Positions 1 to 9,505 of a stretch of DNA of 64,000 nt are shown here, piece after piece. Position 1 is the stretch's first letter; each line of letters begins with the position of its first letter. This DNA is from Apirhabdus apintestini. Lineage in GTDB: Bacteria; Pseudomonadota; Gammaproteobacteria; Enterobacterales; Enterobacteriaceae. Under the pieces are notes generated by a model. The model ran no database searches. It was not told where the DNA came from and saw only the letters and a program-made list of their open reading frames with translations. The translations under genes and the position numbers were made by a program. The DNA lies in NCBI GenBank assembly GCA_033977085.1, contig CP138906.1, positions 2,480,001-2,544,000 on the forward strand, given 5' to 3'.

Positions 1-1999
1 GGCTGCGGCTACTGGCCGGGCGACAGGACATCATTTTAGCCATCATTCTGATCCTCGCGGTCTTCATGATTATCCTGCCGCTGCCAACGCTACTGGTCGA
101 CGTACTGATAGCCATTAACCTGACGATTTCATTATTACTGATGATGATTGCCGTCTATGTGCGCGAACCGCTGGAATTTTCGGCTTTTCCTTCCGTGCTG
201 CTAATCACCACACTGTACCGCCTGTCGCTTAGCATAAGCACCACCCGTTTAATACTGTTGCAGCACGATGCCGGCGATATTGTTTATACCTTCGGTAATT
301 TTGTGGTCGGCGGCAATCTGGGCATTGGCCTGATCATCTTTTCGATCATCACTATCGTGCAATTTATCGTCATTACCAAAGGATCGGAGCGCGTGGCGGA
401 GGTTGGCGCGCGCTTTTCGCTGGACGGTATGCCCGGCAAGCAGATGAGTATCGACGGCGATATGCGTGCCGGCACCATTGACGCTCAGGAAGCGAGGCGC
501 CAGCGTTCAATGGTGCAGAAAGAGAGCCAGCTGTACGGGGCGATGGACGGCGCGATGAAGTTTGTAAAAGGCGACGCTATTGCCGGGATGATCATCGTGA
601 TGGTGAATATTTTCGGCGGTGTGGCGGTGGGGATGTTTGTGCACGGAATGTCGGCGAGTGAAGCGCTGCAAACCTACGCGATTCTGTCGGTCGGCGACGG
701 GCTTATCTCCCAAATTCCGGCGCTGCTGATTTCGATAACCGCCGGGATAATCGTCACCCGAGTGCCCGGCCAGGAGCGGCAGAATCTTGCCAGCGAAATT
801 ACCGGGCAGATGGCGGGTCAGCCCAGACCGCTATTTTTAGCCTGTGGCATGCTGCTGCTGTTCGCACTGCTGCCGGGGTTTCCGACGGCGGTGTTTTTAA
901 CACTTTCGGCGCTGCTGGGCGCGGGCGGCTGGGCGCTGTGCGGTAGGCCGATGTGGGGCAACAAAAAGGCGTGGAGCGCCAGCCGGGACTGGCGCAGCAG
1001 AATAATACTGAACTGAAACCCGGCTCCGTCCCGCTCACTCTGTCGGTGCCGGAACACTTGGCGTGCGGCTCGCTGGACAAAGCGCTGCTGCTGCTGCGCT
1101 GGCGTATTTTTGAACATCTTGGGGTGATGATCCCGCTGGCGGAAGTCGCGCGCGCTCCTGACGGTTCGCCGTTTACCATCGCGCTGTATCAAGAATGCGT
1201 GGCATCGCTGGACATCGCCGCCGGCGACGCCGTGCTGCTGCGCGCGCCGCCGGACCGGCCCGCCGAATTGCGCCTGTTTGCGCTGTTTCCCGGGCGGGAA
1301 ATAGGCGTGTGCGATGAGAACCGACTCCCTGCTGCCCTGCAAGATGCGGCGCTGCGCGGTGAAGCCCGGCTCATCGGCTGCCTGGAGCAGGTGGTGCGCC
1401 ATTATGCGAAAGAGTTTGTCGGCATCCAGGAGACGCGGGTGCTGATGGATGCCATGGAAGAAAGCTACGGTGAGCTAGTAAAGGAGGTGCAGCGCCTGCT
1501 GCCGCTCAGCAAGCTGGCGGATATTCTTCAGCGGCTGGTGGAAGAGGGTATCTCGATTCGCGATTTGCGCACCATTTTTGAAACGCTGATTGTGTGGGCG
1601 GGGAAAGAAAAGGATCCGGTTATCCTGACCGAGTATGTGCGCACCGCGCTGCGTCGCCACATTATTCATCGCTATATCGGCAGCGAGGCGTGGCTTGACG
1701 TCTGGATTATCGGCAGCGCCATTGAGGACGCAATCCGCGAATCAATCCGCCAGACCGCCGCCGGAACCTGGTCGGCGCTGGAGCCGGAGCAGGTCGGCCG
1801 GATCGTACAGCAAATCAAGCAGACGCTGGGTGAGGCGCGCAGCGGGCTGCTGATTACCGCCATTGATGTGCGCCGCTACCTTCGCAAGATGATTGAACGC
1901 GAATTGACCGATGTAAATGTCGTTTCGTTCCGTGAAATCGGCGATGCGGTGGAGCTTAACGTGCTGGGAAATATTGAATTGATCGGTGAGGCGACGTAA
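1..1999 (+). pseudogene. sctV: Type III secretion export gate SctV (SsaV-like), 5' end outside window, frameshifted
   Basis: SctV forms the nonameric inner-membrane export gate of the injectisome. The reading frame is open from base 3, so the start lies upstream of the window. The first part carries the hydrophobic segments and the family-typical stretch RFSLDGMPGKQMSIDGD. The second part is the cytoplasmic ring domain with GIQETRVLMDAMEESYGELV and LTEYVRTALRRHI. The frame breaks at a G-run near 955, consistent with loss of one G: the upstream frame ends at 1016 and the downstream frame is open from 953 to 1999. The stop TAA overlaps the ATG of sctN. Similarity is closest to the SPI-2 SsaV group as I remember those sequences. 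Without a repaired frame no full-length gate would be made. Confidence 0.93.
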
Positions 2000-3319
2000 T
2001 GCTGCCAGTGATACCAGAAGTCACCGCCTTACCGGAAACGCTGACCCTACCCCGCTGGGAACTGGCGCCGACGCAGCGGCGCTATGGCCGCCTGGTCGCG
2101 GTGGGCGAGACGCTGCTGAAGGCGGTGATGCCGTGGGTGCGCCTCGGCGAAATTTGCACCATTCTGCCCCAGCAAATCCTGGCGGAAGTGATAGGGGTGC
2201 AGGGCGAGCTGGCGCTGCTGTCCCCGTTTGATTCCGCGCAGGGATTAGCCTGCGGGCAGTGGGTGCGTTCCAGCGGCGACCAATACACCATCGAGCTCGG
2301 ATGATTCACTGCTGGGCATGATGGTGGACGGACTGGGGCGCCCGCTCAGCGGCGCGCTGAAACATGTCGATCGGCGGCGCCCGCTGTATGCCGCCCCCCG
2401 AGCCGATGTCCCGATCACTGATTGAGCAGCCGATGCCGCTGGGAGTGCGGGCGCTGGACGGCGTGCTGACCTGCGGCGTCGGGCAGCGCGTGGGGATCTT
2501 CGCCGCCGCCGGGGGCGGAAAAAGCACGCTGCTCAGTATGTTATGCGACGGAGCGCAGGCGGACGTCACCGTGCTGGCGCTGGTTGGGGAGCGCGGGCGG
2601 GAGGTCCGTGAGCTCACCGAGGAGGTGCTGTCGGCGCAGGCGCGTGCCAGAAGCGTAATCGTGGTAGCCACCTCGGAGCGCCCGGCATTAGAGCGCCTGA
2701 AGGCGAGCTGGACGGCTACCACGATCGCCGAGTATTTCCGGGATAAAGGCCTGAATGTTTTATTGATGGTGGACTCCCTGACGCGCTATGCCCGCGCGGC
2801 GCGCGAGGTCGGGCTGGCCGCCGGTGAACCGCCGGTGTCCGGCGGTTTCCCGCCCAGTATGTTCGCTCAGCTTCCCCGCCTGCTTGAACGTGCCGGACCG
2901 GCGCCTACCGGCAGTATCACCGCTATCTATACCGTGCTGGTGGAGGGCGATAACCATAACGAACCGGTGGCGGACGAAGTCCGTTCGCTGATTGACGGGC
3001 ATATTGTGCTGTCGCGCAGGCTGGCGGAAAGCCATCACTATCCCGCGATAGACGTGAGCGCCAGCGTCAGCCGGGTAATGCATCGGGTGACGACGCCCCG
3101 ACATCGCGAACTGGCGGGCAAACTGCGGCGCATGATGAGCCTGTATCGGGAGATTGAACTGCTGGTGCGGGTGGGGGAATACCAGCCCGGGCAGGACGAG
3201 GAATCCGATGAAGCGCTGCGCCGCTGGCCCGCAATTCGGGCTTTTTGTGCCAGGCCACCGATCATTACAGCGACTATGAACAAACCCTGAATTTGCTGCA
3301 ACAGGTTGTGGAGGGATAA
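1999..3319 (+). pseudogene. sctN: Type III secretion ATPase SctN, multiply frameshifted
   Basis: SctN is the hexameric ATPase that unfolds substrates at the base of the injectisome. Walker A (AAAGGGKST) lies near 2505-2530 and Walker B (LLMVDSLTRYA) near 2765. The N-terminal domain is read from 1999 to about 2300. The frame then changes near 2300 (about two bases missing), near 2395 (one extra C in a C6 run) and near 3245 (one T missing in a T-run), after which the normal C-terminus (SDYEQTLNLLQQVVEG) runs to TAA at 3319. It starts on the overlapping TAATG junction with sctV and is followed after 3 bases by sctO. All domains are recognisable, but at least three indels separate them. Confidence 0.93.
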
Positions 3320-3322
3320 CGC

Positions 3323-3709
3323 ATGCTTGAACAACTATTGGCGTTAAAGCGCCGCAGAGAAAGCCGCCAGCGCCAGCAGCTGGCGGCGGGTAATCAGCGC
3401 TACGAGCGGCTGCAGAATAGCCTGCACGCGCTGATGGAAGAGCGTAAACAGTTGCATATTTCGTGGCGGGAAGTAGGGCTGCAGAGTAAAGGTAAACTTG
3501 CCCGCGAGCGCCTGCATGAAGTTCAGCGCGAGCTGGAGTCTCATTTTCAGCGCGACCGGGCGCTGGACGATGAGATGGTACAAATTCACCAGGAGTGCGA
3601 GCAGTGGCAGCGTGAAAAGGCCGTATTGCAGCAGGCAATACAGCGCAGCCGGGTGGAGCAGGAAAAGCTGATCTATGTGCTGGAGGAAGGGCAGGATGCG
3701 TATTCTTAG
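3323..3709 (+). CDS. sctO: Type III secretion stalk protein SctO (SsaO/YscO-like)
   Basis: A 128-residue, highly charged, predicted helical coiled-coil protein (many Q, E, R and K; heptads such as LQNSLHALMEERKQL). Position between the ATPase and the SctP gene and its size match SctO, the FliJ-like stalk that links ATPase to export gate. It begins 3 bases after the sctN stop and its 3' end overlaps the start of sctP, so it belongs to the same operon. The frame is intact although both flanking core genes have drifted or are short of checks. Identification rests mainly on position and composition because SctO proteins are poorly conserved. Confidence 0.8.
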   Translation: MLEQLLALKRRRESRQRQQLAAGNQRYERLQNSLHALMEERKQLHISWREVGLQSKGKLARERLHEVQRELESHFQRDRALDDEMVQIHQECEQWQREKAVLQQAIQRSRVEQEKLIYVLEEGQDAYS

Positions 3710-4172
3710 CGCGCGGACGCCGGAGCAGATATCTGCCGACAGGGATCCGGGTGAAGACGGTGCGCCGGTGCACCGGACGCTCGCCTTCGCCTTTTCTCAA
3801 TATCTGCGGGACGACGAGCGGGGCTATCGCGCGGACGACGATGAACTACCGGCGCCTGCGCACCGCTCGGGGCAGGAAAGCGCGCGCTTTATGGCGCTGC
3901 TAAAAGAGAGCGTTGACCGCGCCCGACGCGACCAATACGCCAATGACCTGACGCAAAATCGCCTGTGCTGGCGGTTCGTCAACGGGCGGCTTGCCGGCTG
4001 TGAGATCCGCGCGCGCTGGGATCGACGCGCGCTGCGGCTTGAAATCGCCGCAGGCGGTGAGGCGGCGGAGCGTTTACTGCGCCTGCGCGGCGCGCTGACT
4101 CGGCGCCTGGCCCGGGCTTTTCCCCATCTATTTATTTCCGTTGAGGTTATCCGTGGACCAGACATTCCATGA
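3696..4172 (+). CDS. sctP: Type III secretion needle-length/substrate-switch protein SctP (SsaP-like)
   Basis: A 158-residue hydrophilic protein lying between sctO and sctQ, the place of SctP in SPI-2-type operons. I chose the ATG at 3696 because GGAGGAAGGG stands just upstream; it overlaps the end of sctO by 14 bases. The C-terminal half (NRLCWRFVNGRLAGCEI and a repetitive arginine/leucine-rich end) is compatible with the T3S4 substrate-specificity domain, but the family diverges quickly and the assignment is largely positional. The reading frame is intact. Confidence 0.65.
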   Translation: MRILSARTPEQISADRDPGEDGAPVHRTLAFAFSQYLRDDERGYRADDDELPAPAHRSGQESARFMALLKESVDRARRDQYANDLTQNRLCWRFVNGRLAGCEIRARWDRRALRLEIAAGGEAAERLLRLRGALTRRLARAFPHLFISVEVIRGPDIP

Positions 4173-5133
4173 TGCGGCCTGGTGTGCGCTGAGTTTACAT
4201 ATTGGCTCGGGGCGTGAGCATCCTGAAGGGGTAGCCACGCTGTCCGTTGAGTATCACCAGGGCTGCGATTTACGCTGGGCGAATAGTCGCCATCCCGACC
4301 AGTATATTTGGTGCGATCGTCGGCAGTGGGGTGAGTGGCTGGCTGATGAAGTGCCTGCCGGCCAGTTTTCTGATTATGACGAAGCGCTTTATCCGCTGCT
4401 AACCGCGCTGGGATTCGCTCCCGCGCAGGCATTTTTTGAGGATATGCAGTTTACCCCAGGCGAGTTACACCGCGATGCGCTGGCGGCGGGCTGGCAGGTT
4501 ACGCTGACGCTGCGCCAGCAGGGGCGCAGTTTGCCGCTCATTCTCACGCACTGGCCGTGGCAGGCGCTGTTACATAAAACCGCACACTGGCTCCGCTGGG
4601 ACGCACCGCCGCCGCCGCTGCAGGTCGCTCTGCCGCTGTGCGTCGGTTACGGCAAATTGACGCTAAAACAGCTATTGGCGCTGCAAGCTAACGACGGAAT
4701 AGTGCTGCAAACGGCGGCGAAGATAGATGCCGGCCAGGTCTGGCTCTATTTGCAGGAGAAACGCGTAATCATGACGCTTCATGACAGCGACGCAGAAATT
4801 GAACACATCGGCGCAGATCCTTTTGTCGCCGACGCGGCGGTGCCGGGAATGGGCGAGATCCCAATGACGGTGATGGCGGAGGTTGGGCGTATGCAGCTCT
4901 CGCTGGCGCAGCTTGCGCGCCTGGCGCCGGGGGCGCTGCTGCCGGGCGAGTGCTCGCTGTCTGGCGGAGTGCGTTTGACGGTGAACGGCTGCTGTATCGG
5001 CTATGGTAGCCTGGTAGCGCTACAGGATAGCTGGCTGGTGCGGGTGGATACGCTAACCGGCGGGCAGATAATGAGACCGCAGCCGGAAGCGGCGGAGAAC
5101 GACGCTACAGCATTAGAAAACCCAGGGGCGGTG
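4153..5133 (+). CDS. sctQ: Type III secretion C-ring protein SctQ, lacking its own stop codon
   Basis: SctQ forms the cytoplasmic sorting platform. About 325 codons are open from GTG 4153 (TGAGG seven bases upstream), overlapping sctP; a TTG at 4141 is the alternative start. The C-terminal part (MQLSLAQLARLAPGALL, LTVNGCCIGYGSLVALQDSW) is the SpoA (surface presentation of antigens) domain that ends SctQ proteins. No stop is met before the sctR start at 5134, and the frame runs straight into sctR to give a 545-codon reading frame. In the next frame a TAG stands at 5114-5116, so a lost stop through a nearby indel is the simplest explanation; a genuine fusion cannot be excluded. Confidence 0.8.
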
Positions 5134-5795
5134 ATGGAATGGCTGGCTAAATATGGTGACCAGCCGCTCGCGTTAATTATTATTTTATGCCTGCTTTCTT
5201 TACTGCCGTTACTGGTGGTGATTGGGAGTAGTTTTTTGAAAATTTCGATTGTGCTTTCACTGCTGCGTAACGCGCTGGGCATTCAGCAGGTGCCGCCGAA
5301 TATGGCGATTTATGGCATGTCACTGATCCTTACGCTGTTTATCATGGCCCCGGTGGGGTATCAGATTAACGATAGTCTGACTCAGGCGCCGTTTTCACTG
5401 GAGTCAGCCAATCTTTATGAGCGGGTGGATAGTCAGATCCTCATGCCGTATCGCCAGTTTTTGCAGCAGCACGCGCAAAGTAAACAGGTGCGCTTTTTCA
5501 GCCAGCAGGCGACGCAGCTATGGCCGAAAAATTTGCGCGCGCAGGCCTCGCAGGATTCGCTGTTTGTGGTGCTGCCGGCTTTTATGGTTAGCCAGTTAGT
5601 TGAAGCATTTAAGATAGGACTACTGCTTTATTTGCCCTTTATCGCTATTGATTTGGTGGTTTCCAATATTTTACTCGCGATGGGTATGATGATGGTGTCG
5701 CCAATGACCATTTCACTGCCGTTTAAAATTCTGGTTTTTGTTCTGGTGGGGGATGGGAGCGCCTGCTGTCACAGCTAATTCTCTCCTATAAATAG
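5134..5795 (+). pseudogene. sctR: Type III secretion export protein SctR, 3' frameshift
   Basis: SctR is a core component of the export-gate complex (SctRST). ATG 5134 has AGGGG upstream. Four hydrophobic segments are visible, and family-typical stretches such as RNALGIQQVPPN and MGMMMVSPMTISLPFK are unchanged. Near 5750 a G-run (GTGGGGGAT expected, one G missing) shifts the frame, so the present frame ends at 5778 with a foreign tail. The natural C-terminus (GGWERLLSQLILSYK) is readable in the next frame to TAG at 5793-5795. Only the last 15 or so residues are affected, so this is mild damage. sctS starts 2 bases further on. Confidence 0.92.
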
Positions 5796-5796
5796 T

Positions 5797-6066
5797 ATGA
5801 GTGAGCGCGTCATTATTCAATTGGCCGTCGAGCTGCTGTGGTTGGTTTTGCTGCTGTCGCTGCCGACGGTTATTGTGGCCTCAGTGGTTGGTATTATGGT
5901 AAGCCTGTTGCAAACGCTGACCCAACTGCAGGATCAAACCCTGCAATTTCTGATTAAGCTGGTGGCGGTGAGTATTACGCTGGTCGCCAGTTATCACTGG
6001 CTTGGCGATAATCTTTTTAATTACACGGTGCTGGTGTTTGACCAGATATCCAAAATGGGCGCCTGA
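5797..6066 (+). CDS. sctS: Type III secretion export protein SctS
   Basis: An 89-residue inner-membrane protein with two hydrophobic helices and the usual polar stretch between them (GIMVSLLQTLTQLQDQTLQF), which matches the SctS/FliQ family in size and pattern. It builds the export-gate helical assembly with SctR and SctT. The start follows the natural sctR stop by one base and its stop precedes the sctT start by one base, so translation is probably coupled. The frame is intact. Confidence 0.93.
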   Translation: MSERVIIQLAVELLWLVLLLSLPTVIVASVVGIMVSLLQTLTQLQDQTLQFLIKLVAVSITLVASYHWLGDNLFNYTVLVFDQISKMGA

Positions 6067-6067
6067 G

Positions 6068-6846
6068 ATGGAAGCGCTGTTGTCCAACCCCGCCATCCTG
6101 TTTTTCGCTGCGCTGCGCCCGCTCGGCATGTGCGTCATGTTTCCTCTGCTGGGCGCCCGCAATCTGGGCAGCACGCTGCTGCGTAACGGCGTTATTCTGG
6201 CGTTTAGTATTCCCGTCGTGCCGCTTTATATACGCAGCCCCGCGCCGGTATCCGGCCACTCGTTTAGTGCGCTATTCGTGGGGCAGGAGTTGATGATAGG
6301 GGTGTTAATTGGCCTGGTGATGGCAATCCCTTTTTGGGCGCTGGACAGCGCCGGTTTCATCGTGGATACCATTCGCGGTTCATCGATGGGCTCGGTATTA
6401 AATCCCAGCCTGGGGAGGCGGCGTCGGTATTAGGGATTTTGTTTGTTCAGCTTTTTATCGCGCTATTTTTTATGTACGGCGGATTGAATCAAATGCTGGC
6501 TATCCTCTATCGCTCGTATCAAATAATTCCTCCGGGCGCGCGCCTGCAGTTGAGCGATCGCTGGCTGGCTCTGCTGTTAGCCCAGTGGCGCACGCTGTTC
6601 ACCTTATGCATTAGTTTTGTGCTGCCTTCCGTGGTAGTGATGGTGCTGACGGATTTGGCGATTGGCCTGATGAATCGGTCAGCCCAGCAGTTGAACGTTT
6701 TTTTCCTCGCAATGCCGATTAAGAGCGCGATGGCGCTAGTCATGTTGATTATTAGCCTCTGGTTCAGCGTTAGCGTGTACTTCACGCATCTCGATAGCCT
6801 GCCGCTGGCGCTGACCCGGTTACTGGAAGGTCTTTCACATGAGTGA
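6068..6846 (+). pseudogene. sctT: Type III secretion export protein SctT, frameshifted
   Basis: SctT (FliR family) is a multi-span inner-membrane part of the export gate. ATG 6068 follows the sctS stop directly. The N-terminal half (FPLLGARNLGSTLLRNGV, GFIVDTIRGSSMGSVLNPS) and the C-terminal half (GEAASVLGILFVQLFIALFF onward) are in different frames. The break is at a G-run near 6415, where one added G would restore the frame. The stop at 6844-6846 overlaps the sctU start by 8 bases. Predicted membrane segments are otherwise complete. Confidence 0.92.
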
Positions 6847-7892
6847 AAAAACGGAGCAGCCTACCGGTAAGCGTTTACGCGACGCCCGCAAGAAAGGGCA
6901 GGTGGTGAAAAGCGTGGAAGTGACCTCGGCGGCACAGTTGGGGGTGATTACGCTGTTGCTGGCGCTGTGCGGCCAGCAGTGGTATCAGGATATTCAGCGC
7001 CTGCTGCAGGACACGCTGCAGCGCGCCGTTCAGATGGATGAGGGCGCTATCACCGCGCTGACGATAATGTGGGCGGCGGAGGTAGCTAAAATTCTCGGCA
7101 CCGTGGCCTGTGCGCTTACGGTTGCTACCTTGGCCGCTTTGTTCGGGCAGGTGGGTATCCTCTTCTCGGGGAGGCTATCGCCAAAGGCGCCGGTAAACTG
7201 AATGTTATCGCTAACCTAAAGCAAATGTTTTCAGTAAAAAATCTGTTTGAACTGACGAAGTCGGTGGTCAAAATCGTCCTGATCGGCCTGCTGTTTTTCA
7301 TTATTTTACGCCGCCAGTTTTCTGCGTTTCAGTACGCTGCCGTGTGCGGCGCTGGCTGTGCGATGCCGCTACTGTCCCATGTATGTTTTGAACTGCTGCT
7401 CGGGCTGCTGGGAGGGTATCTTTTCTTTGGCGCAGCTGATTATGCATTTCAGCGCTTTAGCCTGATGAAACAGTTGCGGATGACCAAAGAGGAAGTTAAA
7501 CAGGAGTTCAAAGATTCTGAAGGGAACCCCGAAATTAAGCAGCGCCGCCGTGAAGCGCATCGGGAAATGCAGCAGGAGGGAATACGGCAAAAAGTCCGCA
7601 GTAGTAGCGTGATTATTAAAAACCCTACCCATCTTTCCGTCTGTTTATGGTTCGATCCCGCGCGCTGCCCGCTGCCGAAGGTGATTGAAAAGGCGCAGGG
7701 GAGCGCGCCAGAATGATTAATGCGCTGGCTGAACGCGAGGGCGTGGCGGTGGTGGAAAATATCCCGCTGGCGCGCGGGCTAATGCGCGATGTGGCGGTGG
7801 GGCAGTTTATCACCCCGGCGTTTTATGAGCCGGTGGCCGGCATCCTGCGCGTGGTAATGGGGCTGGACTACGATCCGGAGCCGCAGGAGTAA
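6839..7892 (+). pseudogene. sctU: Type III secretion switch protein SctU, two frameshifts
   Basis: SctU (FlhB/SpaS/YscU family) is the autocleaving export-apparatus switch. The start (MSEKTEQPTGKRLRDARKKGQV) is typical. The NPTH autocleavage motif is present near 7621, within VIIKNPTHLSV. Frames change at G-runs near 7171 and 7699, each consistent with loss of one G. With both corrected, the protein would run to TAA at 7890-7892 (MGLDYDPEPQE). It is the last recognised gene of this secretion operon. A small dyad (CCAGCC, loop CTG, GGCTGG) sits at 7896-7910 just beyond the stop but lacks a clear U-tract. Confidence 0.92.
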
Positions 7893-8137
7893 GCGCCAGC
7901 CCTGGGCTGGTAGAGGATTATTATTTTCAAACCCTGGCCGGATAGCGATGGCGCAGTGTCAAGCGGCGGCGCGCCGCTGCCCGCGCCCTATATCCCCGGC
8001 CGTTAAAGCGCAGGCGGTGTGGCAATAAGCGTTTGGCATGGGGTTTTTCGCCGCGCCGGCCCTGGAGCGGTTATTACACTATTCTGGATAGTTTCACTGC
8101 CCCAACCGCTGAATCCTCTTGCCTTATTATCTCCTCC

Positions 8138-8236
8138 GGGTACTTCGGGTACTACGGGTACTACGGGTACTACGGGTACTACGGGTACTACGGGTACTAC
8201 GGGTACTACGGGTACTACGGGTACTACGGGCACTTC
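8138..8236. repeat. 9-bp minisatellite, unit GGGTACTAC
   Basis: Nine perfect tandem copies of GGGTACTAC (8147-8227) are flanked by one degenerate copy on each side (GGGTACTTC and GGGCACTTC), eleven units in all. Because the unit is three codons long, all frames across it stay open, giving GTT/GYY-type repeats on one strand and PVV on the other. No coding context is recognised. Confidence 0.97.
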
Positions 8237-8748
8237 GGATGCGTCTTTATCGTCGCCCGTTTCTGTTTTACCGCTAGCCTATCGCCGGAGCCTCATCGCG
8301 GCCTGCCTGTGTCTGAATGCCTGTTTACCTTTAAGATTTACGGCTGTTGCTGTCTATTGTGCTTTTCTGCTGGCCGAAGGCCCGGCGCGTGCGGCGGAGA
8401 TAAACGGTGGGAGGCCACGCGGGTGGTGTACGGGCTATGAATACGGTTTGCGCGCCCTGTGTTGAAATGACCGGCGATAAGCGAAAGCGCGAGTTTGTCT
8501 CCTCTTCCGTCTGTGCCGACGCGTTTTTGCCCGCCCTGACGCCGGGCGCGCAGGCTCCTGGACTACAGGTAAATGATACGTTTATTAACACTCTGATGGA
8601 TGAAGAAACACTTTAAAATAGATGTAATTGAACAGTGCATAAGAAACTCTGAAGTTAACAAAATGCATTCAATTTAAGTATTTTCTTAACATGGTGTTTT
8701 TTTTCTTTTTATTATAATGAGATAGATTTTTTTGTAAAAATGCGTGTT

Positions 8749-8771
8749 TAACAAAATGACTTATTTTGTTA
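8749..8771 (+). repeat. Dyad element, left copy of an inverted pair (candidate recombinase site)
   Basis: The 23-bp element consists of the arm TAACAAAAT, the asymmetric spacer GACTT and the arm ATTTTGTTA. The exact reverse complement of the whole element, spacer included, occurs at 9009-9031. The 9-5-9 layout is like the core site of a tyrosine recombinase. It could alternatively be an operator. Confidence 0.75.
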
Positions 8772-9008
8772 GAAGTATACAATAGCTTTACGTTGGGGTC
8801 GATACCTTTATTAAATTTAAGGTGCAAACCCTGGTAATATTATTGACATATATATTAATTTTTATTTTTGATGCCTTTTTTATCTGTATTTTAAAATTTG
8901 AGCAATATTTATCGATTTTATTCATCAATGATTAAACAATGAATATCTAAGATTAAAACAATATTGTTTTAAATGTTAATGAGTTAGCCGGTGGCTGTGG
9001 GCGGCATC

Positions 9009-9031
9009 TAACAAAATAAGTCATTTTGTTA
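9009..9031 (-). repeat. Dyad element, right copy of an inverted pair (candidate recombinase site)
   Basis: This is the exact reverse complement of 8749-8771: arm TAACAAAAT, spacer AAGTC, arm ATTTTGTTA. Here the dyad extends four more base pairs on each side (CATC...GATG, 9005-9035). It ends about 18-55 bases before the possible starts of the CaiF/GrlA-like regulator, so it is placed to influence that gene as a recombination site or operator. Confidence 0.75.
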
Positions 9032-9085
9032 GATGTGGAGATATCAAATGTCATCATTAACGGCTAATCATTCACTCAAAGAGTT

Positions 9086-9505
9086 ATGCCTGCCCGGCAG
9101 GCGAATCATCATTCTTATATCCTCCCGCGTGAACTTTGGCAGTATGAAGAAAATGCGCTGTATAAATATATTGCGCGCTGGAGCTACTTACGCCAGGAAT
9201 ATATTTGCTGTGATGATGTTGCCGCAAATTTTGGGATTAGTGTGCGTCAGGCAACGAATATTCTATCCATGATCCATCGCCGATATTCGAACGTATTTAG
9301 CTGCAGAGTAAAACGTATTAAAGCAGGGAAAGGGAATGTAGTGAAAACCCACCTGTTAGTGACCGAAATTAAACAAACCGTCCGGAAGAAAATGCGTAAG
9401 GACGTTGAATGCAAATCAAGGTCGCAGCCGGATCTGCAATTTAAACAGTTACGCGATGCATTCCTTTCTTGTAAACCGCTTAACCAGAGGCGCGCAGATG
9501 CTTAA
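9086..9505 (+). CDS. CaiF/GrlA-family transcriptional regulator
   Basis: 139 codons from ATG 9086. The segment NALYKYIARWSYLRQEYICC followed by VAANFGISVRQATNILSMIH has the layout of the CaiF/GrlA winged-helix family, and the following FSCRVKRIKAG and arginine-rich C-terminus also fit. GrlA activates a T3SS in attaching-effacing pathogens and CaiF activates carnitine genes, so this protein probably activates the pilus operon that follows; that target is an inference. An upstream ATG at 9049 lies in another frame and would join after a one-base shift near 9090, so the N-terminus is uncertain. Its stop overlaps the pilL start. The inverted dyad at 9009-9031 lies just upstream. Confidence 0.75.
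   Translation: MPARQANHHSYILPRELWQYEENALYKYIARWSYLRQEYICCDDVAANFGISVRQATNILSMIHRRYSNVFSCRVKRIKAGKGNVVKTHLLVTEIKQTVRKKMRKDVECKSRSQPDLQFKQLRDAFLSCKPLNQRRADA

Larger units (their letters stand above)
7893..9048. other. Gene-poor region between T3SS and pilus clusters
   Basis: No recognisable gene was found. 7893-8620 is GC-rich and contains a 9-bp minisatellite; the reading frames across it on both strands look like by-products of the repeat. From about 8620 the composition becomes strongly AT-rich and contains two inverted 23-bp dyad elements (8749-8771 and 9009-9031). A TTGACA hexamer stands at 8843-8848 but has no convincing -10 partner. The change in base composition suggests a junction between two separately acquired clusters. 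Confidence 0.6.

Noticed and set aside
953..1016. Independent gene start at 953 for the second half of sctV
   Set aside because: The sequence continues the SctV cytoplasmic domain after loss of one G; no ribosome site supports a separate gene.
2760..3800. 346-codon frame antisense to sctN and sctO
   Set aside because: Sequence is compositionally biased, without domain, and lies opposite conserved secretion genes.
8003..8465. Three open frames across the 9-bp minisatellite
   Set aside because: The repeat keeps all frames open; flanking residues match no family I know and no good ribosome site was seen.
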